From Cristatella mucedo (taxonomy: Eukaryota > Bryozoa > Phylactolaemata > Cristatellidae), in NCBI GenBank assembly GCA_009760855.2, contig WPIO01000050.1, positions 1,595,001-1,640,000 on the forward strand: DNA of 45,000 nt. Reading direction: 5' to 3'. A model generated the notes under the pieces. It was not told where the DNA came from. It saw nothing but the letters and a program-made list of their open reading frames with translations, and did no database searches. Below are positions 30,235 through 40,304 of this stretch, piece after piece. The first letter of the stretch is position 1. Each line of letters begins with the position of its first letter. The position numbers and the translations under genes are program-made.

Positions 30235-30312
30235 TATAAAGATCCTGAACAGAGATACAGTTCTCTCAAGGCACTATAGTAAGTATTACTGTTGTTATTA
30301 TTATTATTATTT
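30235..30312 (+). mobile_element. LINE 3' tail, plus
   Basis: GAACAGAGATACAGTTCTCT then CAAGGCACTATAGTAAG is a diverged family A hairpin end, followed by TTATTATTATTATTATT. Confidence 0.6.
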
Positions 30313-30524
30313 CTGCTACCATAGCTCGCTGTAAGTCGAGCAGCCCGTTCATGCAGCTTGCTAGCACCAACAGAGGGCACCGGGCTTTCTTGGGCAGGTT
30401 AAGTAGGTTTGCGCCTCTGGCGGGCGACGCTAACGGGCCTCTTTCTGAAGGGGCAGGTGGGCATAATCCCGCTAGTGTCGCTGCCGGCGGGCCGGTCTAC
30501 ATCAAGCCACGCAATGTTATGTAT
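30313..30524. other. Unassigned spacer
   Basis: Short spacer with no supported feature. Confidence 0.4.
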
Positions 30525-30948
30525 CGAAGTCTATAACTCCACAAAGCCACAAAGACTATTTGGGTGTTACGCAGGAGAGTTTTCTATAAAGCACTCAAAG
30601 CGTAAGGGGCCTTCGGTGCGCATTCGATAGCCAACAGACTTTATCTCACGAAACAAAGAGAAAGTGAGAAGCATAGTTGAGTCAGGAAAGCACTTGAGGT
30701 AGTGAGTAGCATGGAAATAGCAGCTCAGGACCGCTGGAAAAGATTGAGCCATAGTCGGCATCAGGAGAGTAGATGTCGTAGCGTAAGAAATGTGGAAACG
30801 AGTTTCACAGTCTATGACCTGCAGAGCTAAAGCTTCTGTCGCCAACGGTCCGTAAGCGGAGGAATGGAACACTTGAGGTAGTAAAGTACTTGAGGTAGCA
30901 GCACTTGAGGTAGTGAGTAGCATGGAAGTAGCAGCTCAGGACTTCCTT
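30525..30948 (-). mobile_element. LINE family B 3' part with internal rearrangement
   Basis: Minus-strand family B from CTCCACAAAGCCACAAAG onward, with the C-terminal codons frameshifted. From 30870 the phrase ACTTGAGGTAGT recurs four times (also once at about 30690), and 30905-30950 repeats the earlier segment GTGAGTAGCATGGAAGTAGC. This shows a local duplication within the copy. Confidence 0.8.
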
Positions 30949-31302
30949 GGGACCAAGCACGCGAGCACCTCGCGGCGGCTGCAGTTGTAGGTGCAAGTCT
31001 ACGCTCCCTATTGCAGACCATGCTCACAAGCTTGACCGGCGGACCGTCGGGCTCGCGCAGCAAGGCGACGCTGGGATTTCACGTGCGTTTTACAGGTATA
31101 TGTGTTTAGAAAAAAGAATTCCCGAGGTTTTGATGCAGCCTGCATTGCTGATTTAGCCGTGCAGCGGTTTAACTAGAACAAGTATTACCTGAAAGGCCCA
31201 ATTACAAGACAGTCCCATCTGGTTCTCAAACGATTTGATACAGTGACTGACAAAGCGTCAAGACTCGTAATTCCTAACAATATGCCTTTTGTCTGGTCCT
31301 CG
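30949..31302. other. Unassigned
   Basis: No repeat or gene that I can support. Confidence 0.4.
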
Positions 31303-31450
31303 AATAATAATAATAATATAGTAATGACGTGCTTGATAAAGCACCCTCGGAGAACTCAAATCTCTTTCTAGGCGCTTTACATTTGCTGCAAAGGAAACAC
31401 GATCGGATGGTTAGTGGTAGCATGCTCAATAAACAAAAAGAATAACATGG
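31303..31450 (-). mobile_element. LINE family A 3' tail, minus
   Basis: AATAATAATAATA tail, hairpin (AAAGCACC / GGCGCTTT at 31337-31379), TTTGCTGCAAAGGAAAC and the UTR to AATAACATGG. It points away from the plus copy that follows. Confidence 0.85.
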
Positions 31451-31544
31451 CATTCTCGCCTCCTGACATAGAGCGCTCTAACGTGCGTTCGTGTTCGTTG
31501 CAGAATTCTTCCGAAAACTGAAGTTCTTGCAAACATCGTATACG

Positions 31545-31903
31545 GAAACTTGGTTCGTATGCTCCCAAAGCCTGGAACTCCCTCCCGACCTGCGTCAGAA
31601 CATCTCCTGACCTGACAACATTAAAAAAGAACCTAAAACTCACCTATTTAGGACAGCAATTATTGGGTCCCTGTGATTCGTCCTTGATGTGCTTATGCGT
31701 GCTCACACTGTGCATGCTGCCACTAACCACATTTGCATGCTGATCCTGTGTATGTCACCCCTAACCATGTTATTCATTTTGTTTGTTTATCAAGCATGAT
31801 TTTACTCACCATTCAATTGTATTTCCCTTTGCAGCAAATGTAAAGCGCCTAAAGAGAAATTAAGTTCTCTGAGGGCGCTTTATCAAGTGCATTATTATTA
31901 TAG
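31545..31903 (+). mobile_element. LINE family A 3' part, plus
   Basis: C-terminal codons (TCGTATGCTCCCAAAGCCTG, the YAPKAWNSLP block), the complete UTR, hairpin arms AAAGCGCC / GGCGCTTT and an ATTATTATTA tail. It is one of the best-preserved 3' ends in the window. Confidence 0.88.
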
Positions 31904-31904
31904 T

Positions 31905-31990
31905 TAGGGGTGACGCGAACAGGGTCAGCATGTAAGTGTGGTTAGCGGTATCATGCAAAGTGTCAGCACGCATAAGCCCTTAAAAGTCTT
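31905..31990 (-). mobile_element. LINE family A UTR fragment, minus
   Basis: TTAGGGGTGACGCGAACAGG through GTGTCAGCACGCATAAGCCC is the family A 3' UTR in reverse, lacking hairpin and tail. It abuts the tail of the plus copy. Confidence 0.75.
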
Positions 31991-32244
31991 TAATAATAAT
32001 AGAATGAAGATAGCAATAGAAATAATATATATTCATACGCTTTAAAGCTCACTGCAAGCGTAGCAAGGAACAACAACTATTGAGTACACATTATCCTGCC
32101 TAAGAAATCATCCAAAAGCACGGAATTATCATGCTGAAAAAGGCTTGGAAAGGCGTATAGAAAACTCGCGGCCTCTGGTTAATAGGACCTCAAGCCTGTA
32201 AAACTCACTCGATCGTGCTCAGGCAAGTAAAGCAAATAGTGGAT
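31991..32244. other. AT-rich spacer, possible old tail
   Basis: AATAATAATAG at 31991 and ATTCATACGCTTTAAAGC near 32030 hint at another decayed minus LINE A tail. Nothing firm. Confidence 0.3.
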
Positions 32245-32391
32245 AGTCGAGCTTGGCGCTGCCACTAACCACATTTGCATGCTGACCCTGTGCATGTCAC
32301 CCCTAACCATGTTATTCATTTTGTTTGTTTATCAAGCATTATATTACTCGCCATTTAATTGCATTTCCCTTTGCAGCAAATGTAAAGCGCC

Positions 32392-32452
<61 letters not shown>

Positions 32453-32493
32453 AGTTCTCTGAGGGCGCTTTATCAAGTGCATTATTATTATAA
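32245..32493 (+). mobile_element. LINE family A 3' UTR with GA expansion
   Basis: The UTR from CTGCCACTAACCACATTTGC, hairpin arms AAAGCGCC (32384-32391) and GGCGCTTT (32464-32471), and the ATTATTATTA tail are all present. The loop-side (GA)3 of ordinary copies is expanded to a run at 32393-32449. There is no coding part. Confidence 0.9.
32393..32449. repeat. (GA)n microsatellite inside LINE 3' hairpin
   Basis: 57 bp of AG repeats located precisely between the hairpin's 5' arm and TTGAGTTCTCT. Confidence 0.97.
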
Positions 32494-32579
32494 AATCTTT
32501 TCGCTGTCAATCTTAGTTACGACTTGCAAAGTTTCATAGCACTCAACGAAATAGAAGGACAGTCACTGGTCCAGAGAAA

Positions 32580-33130
32580 AAGCTTTGATTAAAAGGCAGC
32601 TTTGCAGCTCCTTTTTTAATTGTGTCAAATCAGGAAACATGTTTCGTCGGTCGGTACTAAGTTCCAAGTTTGGTGAGCATAGTATCTGAGGGCACGGTCA
32701 CGGAGTAATTTGAAATTAGATCCAAAAGTCATCGACAAGAGTCAGACGATCGGCCGAAGGGAAGGAATGGAGGGACCTAATGGCGAGAGACGGGATCGAT
32801 CGTAGGCGATACGCTGCTTGATAGCGTAGTCAGCGTAGATTGGTGAGCAGAAGTGTGCAGTCGGAATAGAGGTATTCGCAAAGTGAGCGACAGATAAGCC
32901 TAGCTGTTTTGCACCGGATGTAAGCATGCTTCCGCACTAGGAGGAAGACCTACAAGTAATCCGTAACAGAAATATTGCCGGCGTGTCATGAATCGATGGA
33001 CTAGCTTAGCTGAAACGTCCTTACAAAAGCGAGCCCAAATTTTTGTAAAGCTATGCGGGTTAAAGTAGCCAGACTTGACTGAAGACTCGATGTGGTCATA
33101 CAGGCAAATGTCCTTTTGGAAAAGGAAGGC
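32580..33130 (-). mobile_element. Diverged family A-like LINE, minus
   Basis: The minus strand follows the order DDH-type RT end, FCYGLLVGLP (compare FCNSLLAGLP), the AARL-H region and the C-terminal block. Substitutions are heavy and no frame is intact. The phrase AGACTTGACTGAAGACTCGA pairs with the SLD-DHF region of better copies. Confidence 0.7.
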
Positions 33131-33275
33131 TAGTAAATGCACCGGTTGCTAGTAACCTGCATGTTAGTTACGATCGTGCGTACCTACTATCGCTTCGTTA
33201 CTGTTGTTCAAAAGCATTCTCAGATATTATTACTGCTACTAAAATTTGTGAATTGCGCATTAACAAAATGAAAAC

Positions 33276-33318
33276 GCGGCCCCGGAGCCAACCCCCGCCC
33301 CGCGGGGGCCGGGGCCGC
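33276..33318. repeat. GC-rich nested hairpin near LINE 5' end
   Basis: GCGGCCCCGG (33276-33285) pairs with CCGGGGCCGC (33309-33318), and inside it CCCCCGC pairs with GCGGGGG around CCC. It starts six bases after an ATG (33268) that precedes the endonuclease frame. Confidence 0.85.
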
Positions 33319-34724
33319 GAGCTGAGACGCCGGTCGTCTGGCGGGAGCTGCGAGCTGAGTACCCACTCGTTTGGTATTTCTAATGTTGTGTCGAACCACT
33401 CAGCACGTCCTTATTCAAAAGTCACTGTGAATCTCTCTGACTTAGTGGTCATCGGGCGTGTTCTAACTCCGGCGGCCCACCTTAAAGCTTGTCTTTGGAA
33501 TCCTCGTTCAATCTGCAATAGGCCTCTAGCAATAAATGACTTTATTTCTGAAAAAGGTCTCGACCTGCTCGTCGCGAATGAAACTTTTGCTAAAACCGAT
33601 GAACTGCCTGACAATTAAAGACGTAATCCCGACTGGTTTCTCCTTCTTTTAACCCCAGATCAATCAAAATGGAGGTGAAGTTGCTATTACCACGCGCTCG
33701 AAAATCGACTTCAAATCATTTGCAGCACCCTCGAAGCAGTCTTTTGAATCGATGGTCTTGATTTCATCTTACAATAAGCTACCGATGGTGGCACTAGTCT
33801 ATCGCCACCAGGTACCAAATCCTCCTTTTCCTCAGATTTCTCCGATATCATTTTGGTCTTATGTGCAAGAAATCGATCCTTCCTCGTTAGGGGTGATTTC
33901 AACGTTCACCTTGATAACCTATCTGACGCCTTCAGCACTAAGTTTTGTGCATTGACTGACTCATTATCTCTTGTGGCTCATGGGCATGGCCTTATCAAGG
34001 GTCACGCGCATCATCAAGCATCATCACGCTTCACGCATCACGCATCGTCATCATCAAGGGTCACACACTCGATCAAATTTTGTCATACAACTGCTCTTTG
34101 TCTTTATCGATTATTACCGAATCATGCTTATCTGACCGCATGCAGATCTCATCCAGTCTACAATTTGTGTCCACCTTCTCCTCATCTAAAATCACCTGCG
34201 AATCGTGAAATCTCAAGATCCTTGACATCAGTGCTGTCCGTGCGAGAAAATTTGCTTCGCCTCTGCTTCTCAATACTCCTTCCGACCTATCACCATTGGT
34301 AGATAGGTACAACACGACACTAGCTGACATGCTCTACGAGTTTGCATCCTTGACTAAGCACACTGTGCACCCTCGCCCAGACAGCCGACTGTTTACCACA
34401 GACATTGAACTAGCTCAGGGGTCGGCAACCTTTTGAGACGGAAGAGCCAAAAGTTACAATTTACAAAACTTCCCAGTTTTTAATGAGCCACTAACATTTC
34501 TATTTCAATATTATGGTATTTAATTAGGATTAGGTATACGCATTTGATTTTCGATTTAAAATAAATAGCTTTTGATATGAAATATTATTTATTCATATAA
34601 AAACACACAAATGTTTCGCACAAAACATATTAAAGTATTTTAGATAGCTCTGCTAGAATAATAAAATTAGTAATCAAATAATGTAACTATAATTATTGAA
34701 TAATATATATTTACAATAGTTACA

Positions 34725-36632
34725 TCAATGGAAGCATTGGCCTTGCATGCCTTTTGAAAGTTTGGTTAAATCTGGCTCATAACCTGTTGTTTTCAGTTTC
34801 AAGCACGCCTCAAGATTTTCATTTGCTAGTTGGCTTCTTACTTTACTATTTATTATATTCATGCAAGAGGACGCTTGCTCGCACGAATATGTTGACCCGA
34901 AGATCATCACCACTCCAAATGCCAACTCCTTCACCTCAATGTAGCATTTTGGAAGACTATTCCACGCGTCAAATATGAGTGCCTCAACTCGCGGCATTTC
35001 TTTTTGAGCTGTCCACTTGTGTAGCGTAACGTGCATGCTTTTCTGGACCTCCAACTCTTCTAACTTGCTCTTGAGTTCTGTGAACTTACCACTCCACAAA
35101 TGAGTGGTTTTCAAATCCAGCAAATGCATTTGAAGCGAACCAGCATCAATTCCAAATGGCTCAATGTTGATCTCATTTGTATTTGTGTTGAGAGGATTTA
35201 CTATGGACGCCAGAGTACTTGCGTTTGTTTTGAATTGCTCAAATCTCTCAGCGAATCCATACTTCATTTTGTTTATAGTAATGCTGAAGTAATTGGTGTC
35301 AATAGTTGCATTGGTTTCATCGCGATATTGCTTCAGATTTTCAAAATGAAGTAATTTATTTTTGAAACAAACCACTTCTTCAAGCAAGGCATAGGCTGGG
35401 TTTCCCTTTCCTTGCAGTTTTGCATTTAGCTCACTTAGTTTCTTTGTGAAATCCACCATGAAGTTGAATTTTTGCAGCCATTTGCCTTCTTTCAATTCGA
35501 GATGGACAATGCCTTTTTCATTGAAGAATGTTTTTATTTCACTCAAGCAAGAAGCAAAACGTTTTAATACGTTACCACTGGAAAGCCATCGCACCTTATT
35601 GTGCAGAAGTAGGTCAGAATACCGGTTTTCTATTTCTTCAAGAAATCCCTTAAACTGGCGATGGTAGAGTGATTTTGCCAAAAGGCTGTTAGTGATCTTA
35701 ATAACCAAATTCATGACATCAACTATTTCGGTCGGAAATGTTTGGGCACAAAGCACCTCTTGATGAATTATGCAGTGAAACGTTAAAACTTCGGGGTTTA
35801 TTGCTTGCCGAAGAATCGTTGTTACCCCTTTATGAATTCCTGTCATACTTGTGGCTCCATCAGTTGCTATGGAAAAGATTTTATTTATATCGATTTCATA
35901 GTCTTCCAGGAATTTGTGCACAGCATTTGCTATATATTCTCCACGAATTTGCCCTGAGAGCGGCAGCAATCCTAGCAGTTCTTCTTTTGGACCTTGGGAC
36001 GGCATATAACTGACGAAAAGGGTTACTTGTACCGTGTCTTTTATGTCGCAAGACTCATCCGTAGCAAGTGATAAAGCAGAAGCCAGTTGAATGTCCTCCA
36101 CTTGCATGTGTGTTACATTTGAAGACATTTTAGAAGTTCTATCTTGTACTGCTTTAGCAGATAATGGCAAATCTTTGATTTTCTTCATGATTTCGGTTTT
36201 GTTTTTGAAATCACGAAACAGTTCAATAGCTCCACGTATGAAACGATCTTTGACGTACTCACCATCTGTGAATGGTTTCCCTCTTTTTGCAATTTGTAGT
36301 GATATTGTGAAGCTTTCCAGATTTACATTATTTGAAGATTGCGCCCAGTTACTTAGCATAGAACTCGACTGTTGTTTTTGAAGCTCTTTAATGGCTTTTT
36401 TCCGTGCGTCACCGGTTGGATATTTAGCAGCGAATCGGTATGTTTTGTAGTGAAGTGTCTCTCTAAATTTGACTTCTTATTGCGTGCAAGTTTTTCTTGG
36501 CAGATGAGACAAGTTGGAAGGCCATCTGTGTTGCATATGAACGCAAACGACTCCGTCCAATCCTGATTAAATTCTCGTTTTTCTTCTTCAGTTCGTCTCT
36601 TCTTTTTATCAGATGCAATTCTGGTGGTGGAG
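34725..36632 (-). pseudogene. hAT transposase (ZBED5/GTF2IRD2-like type), near-intact
   Basis: The minus frame is open for 544 codons from 36359 to 34725 and continues upstream without a stop to about 36437. Domains in order are: BED zinc finger CLIC (36511-36500) with HFTTKH (36457-36440); catalytic-core blocks ATDESCDI, SIATDGATSMTG and FHCIIHQEVLC; VRWLSSGNVLKRF; and the C-terminal hAT dimerisation block FGSTYSCEQASSCMN, KVRSQL. A 1-nt frame change just after the BED histidines (about 36437) separates the finger from the core, which is why I call it a pseudogene. A good acceptor, CTGTATTTCAG, precedes 36632, so the 5' end was probably spliced, and the LINE B lies in that intron. No other stop interrupts the core, so inactivation is recent. 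Residue roles are inferred from family knowledge. Confidence 0.88.
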
Positions 36633-36731
36633 CTGAAATACAGATTTTAAAAATTTCATTTAGCTATCTAAAACAGCGTTAATAAACCGTTAATTAAACA
36701 GTTAATTTCGTTAATTGTTAATCTGTAAAAA

Positions 36732-38106
36732 GTAATGTAATGTAATGTATCTCCGTTAGTAACTCCACAAAGTCATAAAGACCATATGGGTGTTACGCAG
36801 GAGAGTTTTGTATAGCGCACTCACAGCCTAAGCGGCTTTCGGTACGCATTCGGTACCCAACAGACTTCGTCTCACGCAACAAAGAGAAAGTGGGAAGCAT
36901 AGCAGAGTTAGGAGAGCAGTTGAGGTAGTGAGTAGCATAGAAGTAGCAGTTCAGGACCGCTGAAAAAGATGTGCCATAGTCGGCAGTTGGAGAGTAGATG
37001 TCGTTGCGTAAGAATTGTGGAAGCGAATTCCACAGTCTGGGACCTGCACAGCTAAAGCTTCTGTCGCCAACTGTCTTTAAGCGGAGGAATGGGACAGCTA
37101 ATTTATTGTCCACACAGGACCTGAGGGCGCGAACAGGCTGAAACTGATGCAGCAGTTCAGCTAGGTACGGAGGAGCCAAGCCGTGGCGGGCCTTGTGGGT
37201 CAGCGTAAGAACTTTGCTCTGTATCCTTTGCTAAACCGGCAACCATCCTAGCTCTTCCAGCAAAGGTGACACGTGCTCAAACCGTTGGGACTTGAAGACC
37301 AGCCTTGCAGCCATATTCATAGTCCGCTGTAGTGGCATAATAGCTTTCTTTGGTAGCCCAGCCAAAAGGGAATTACAATAATCAGGCCGAGACAGAACTA
37401 AAGAGCTAGTTAAATTTTTTACAAGCCACTGTAGGAGACAGCTTCTAATCTTGGATAGGGATCGGATGTGATGGCTAGCTGTAGAGGCAGTCTTCTGAAT
37501 GAAGCTTTTGAAATGGAGGCAGCTGTCGAACACGACACCTAGATTACGAGCACGTGGTGAAGGTCGCACAATAGCATCACCTATTAGAGCAGCAAAGCCT
37601 TTTAATCCAGCCACACGCTTAGGGTGTCCTATGAGAAGCAGTTCGGTTTTATCGTCATTTATTTTCAGGAAGTTTTCCGACATCCAGGATCGAATATCGG
37701 CAAGGCAAGCATTCAGTTTCTCAGTTGCTGCAGCAGATTCCGACGGTTTAAATGACAAATACAACTGAGTATCGTCAGCATAGAAGTGATATCCTATTCC
37801 ATGGGCCTTAATCACTTGTCCCAGAGGTTGCGTATAAATGGAGAACAGCAAGGGACCAAGTACAGACCCTTGAGGGACTCCACAGGTGACCCTTCTCATG
37901 TCTGAGACCTGACCCCCACACGACACGGATTGAACACGATCAGACAAGTATGATTTAAACCACGCCAGTGCTTCGTCTTCCAGACCGATCGTTGTTCTCA
38001 ATCGTTCAAGCAGAACATCGTGATCAATGGTGTCGAAGGCAGCAGACAGATCTAGCAGAGCTAAGGCAGTGACATTCCAGTCAACTTCGTTAAACGCTAA
38101 AGCGTA
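36732..38106 (-). mobile_element. LINE family B, RT to tail, minus
   Basis: Longest family B copy. The minus frame is open from the truncation near 38106 (LLDLSAAFDTIDHDVLLERL, RT motif A) through GVPQGSVLGPLLFSIY, the YADD motif (37782-37771) and PDYCNSLLAGLPKKAIMP to GLPV-type LGWLPV. One TAG (37233-37231) then interrupts it, and the same frame continues QRIQ to QNSPA (36793). The tail is GTAATGTAATGTAATG at 36734. It lies in the intron of the hAT transposase. It lacks endonuclease because of 5' truncation at the inverted-repeat element. Confidence 0.92.
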
Positions 38107-38107
38107 T

Positions 38108-38656
38108 GGACAAGTAGTGTACCTCCGGACAAAATCATTTTTTTAAATTATCCATAAAAGTATTTTTTCTTTTTATGCCATGTTTACTTCGCGTCAATGT
38201 AACAAAATAAATAGGTATACAAAATTAATAAAATGTTGTTGTACCTTTTGGACGTTCGAACGTACAACAACATGAATGTCCGGAAGTACAACAAAGGGTA
38301 TTTTCAGAAACTTTCACGTGTAAAATAATTTGAGGTTATGAATATTCAAAACAGGCAATATATTTAGAAAGCTCAACACATATAGTTCATATTCATATGT
38401 AATACGTATAATACCAAAATGAAACAAACAGAATATACAGTGCAGTATAACTATGAAAATATTTACTTTTTGATTGAAAAAGTTCTGACTGCGACCGTTG
38501 ACGACACAGTGCACCAATAACTAAACAAACAGAACAGTGTTGCCACATTTAAAAAATGCTACTCTCTTGAATTTTTGCATACATATATCAAATTGATAAC
38601 CTACTTAAATCGAAACTGTCTGAAGGTAAGGTCGTCTGTAGGTACACCACTTGCCC
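38108..38656. mobile_element. Non-autonomous inverted-repeat DNA element
   Basis: AT-rich 549-bp unit. Its ends, GGACAAGTAGTGTACCTCC at 38108 and the reverse complement of 38634-38656 (GGGCAAGTGGTGTACCTAC), agree at 19 of 23 positions. Inside is an inverted pair, GTTGTTGTAC (38235-38244) and GTACAACAAC (38262-38271), with a further AGTACAACAA at about 38287. No transposase is seen; the minus frame 38517-38314 has no motif. The target duplication is unclear, so the superfamily is not assigned. Confidence 0.6.
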
Positions 38657-39120
38657 TTACATACCTTTGAGAAGATAATTCGCTTCTAAATCGTCTTCTT
38701 CTTGAAATAACGAAAAAATTGTTGTTTCTCGCAAGCGATTAAATTAACACACATGGAACCGCGCTCCGAGGAAGACTTACTGAAGACTGAACACTACCGT
38801 CCGCTGGGTTGCTGGCTGGGTGGTAGTAGTAACTAGTGACGGCGGCAGTCGGCACTTCGGCAGTGGCAAGCATGGAGTCATCGCCACCGGGCTGGCCACA
38901 GCGCGGCTGTGGAGCTGGGCCTGGTGCCCAAGCGGCTATCAGCTGTTCGTATACTCTCTACTCCCCCTATTCTCACTGTTCTCTGTTGAGTGCTTTTATC
39001 TTGTTTAAAGTTTTTTTTATAGTTTTTTTGCATTATAATATTCTTTATGAGTTTTGAAAATAAAACAATATAATTATTAATATTTGCGCATGAAACTGGA
39101 GAGCCGCATGTTGACATCGA
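38657..39120 (-). other. hAT 5' region (minus sense), untranslated or first exon
   Basis: Minus-sense upstream part of the hAT before its spliced transposase. It contains a GC-rich patch (38800-38935) and AT-rich sequence to the terminus. A first exon for the transposase should lie here, but I cannot define one. Confidence 0.4.
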
Positions 39121-40139
39121 AAGAGCCGAATGCGGCTCGCGAGCCGCAGGTTGCCGACCCCTGACTTACTAGCTAGTTCTACTTTTCGCAAGCTTGAAAA
39201 ACATACGAATGATCAGGACTGACTGTCTATCAACAGGCACACGGTGACTGCTGTAGATCGTTCCAATCGATTCTAGCAAAGGCAAAGTCTAGATTGTATG
39301 AAGACATTGTTGAATCACAGATGTACAATCCGAAAATGCTGATGTCGATGACCAACCGTATCTCTTACCGCTCACACCTTAGATCCTTACCTAGTGATCC
39401 TTGTGATGATCTAGCTGATCGCTTCTCTAGTTTCTTTGTCAACAATATAGAAAAGATCAGGACGTCCATTCCTGCGATGGCAGCACGCCCCTTAGAATGC
39501 TGTCCCTCGATTTCTTGCAGTACCTAATGTCTACGTTAAATCAGGTCATTAGTGACCTCGTCCTAAAGTTCACAGCCCAATCAAAGAAGACGAGTCTTCT
39601 GGATCTTATTCTATGTCCTACTTCTACGATGCATGCATTTTCTGCTGCTGTGCATAACTCACATCATTATTATGTCATCAGTCTCAGGTCACGTCCCAGC
39701 ACCTTTCAAAAAAGCCGTAGTCATGCCAAATCTTAAGAAAGCGACACTAGATCAAGAGAGCTTGAGCAACGTCCGCCCTGCCGTCTTTATATCATTGCTA
39801 TCAAAGACACTTAAACGAGTCGTGGCAGACAAGCTGAACTCAAATATTGAAACTTCTAACCTTTCTAGTAAGTTCAAGTCTGGCTGCAGACCGAATCACT
39901 CCACAGAGTGAGCATCGCTTTTGGTGTATCACGACATATTTAGGACTGCAGACTTAGGTAGAGTATCTCTGCTTGTTTTGCTCTATCGTTAGACAACTTT
40001 GATACTACCGAGCACTACTCTTTCTGAGATACCATCAACTCTTGCGCTCTTTTCATCTCGCCCAGGATTCACGGGGTCAGCATTGCAATGGTTCAGGTCC
40101 TATCGCAGAGGGAGACTCCAGAGTATTTATGTGAATAAA

Positions 40140-40205
40140 CTAAGATCTTCATGATATTGCTCACCATCCAATTGCATTTCCCCTTTGCAGCAAATGTAAA
40201 GCGCC

Positions 40206-40256
<51 letters not shown>

Positions 40257-40304
40257 AGTTCTCTGAGGGCGCTTTATCAAGTGCATTATTATTATTATTA
40301 TTAT
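40140..40304 (+). mobile_element. LINE family A 3' tail nested in family A RT
   Basis: From ATCTTCATGATATTGCTCAC to TTATTATTATTATTAT. It has UTR end, hairpin arms AAAGCGCC (40198-40205) and GGCGCTTT (40268-40275), a GA run in the loop (40207-40253) and an ATT tail. It interrupts the host RT between GRLQSIYVN and DETLKFGSPKGSVLGPVL. Confidence 0.88.
40207..40253. repeat. (GA)n microsatellite inside LINE 3' hairpin
   Basis: 47 bp of AG repeats at the same hairpin position as the run at 32393. Confidence 0.97.

Larger units (their letters stand above)
34416..39163 (-). mobile_element. hAT DNA transposon, 4.75 kb, with nested insertions
   Basis: Terminal inverted repeats CAGGGGTCGGCAACCT (34416-34431) and AGGTTGCCGACCCCTG (39148-39163) are exact over 16 bp. 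ACTAGCT lies immediately left (34409-34415) and four bases beyond the right end (39168-39174), consistent with an imperfectly kept 8-bp target duplication. The host LINE frame reads across once the element is removed. It encodes a hAT transposase on the minus strand and carries a LINE B (36732-38106) and an inverted-repeat element (38108-38656). A perfect palindrome, TGCGGCTCGCGAGCCGCA (39131-39148), sits at the right sub-terminus. Confidence 0.92.

Noticed and set aside
35100-36381. Plus-strand ORFs across the hAT transposase
   Set aside because: They are antisense shadows of the minus-strand transposase frame.
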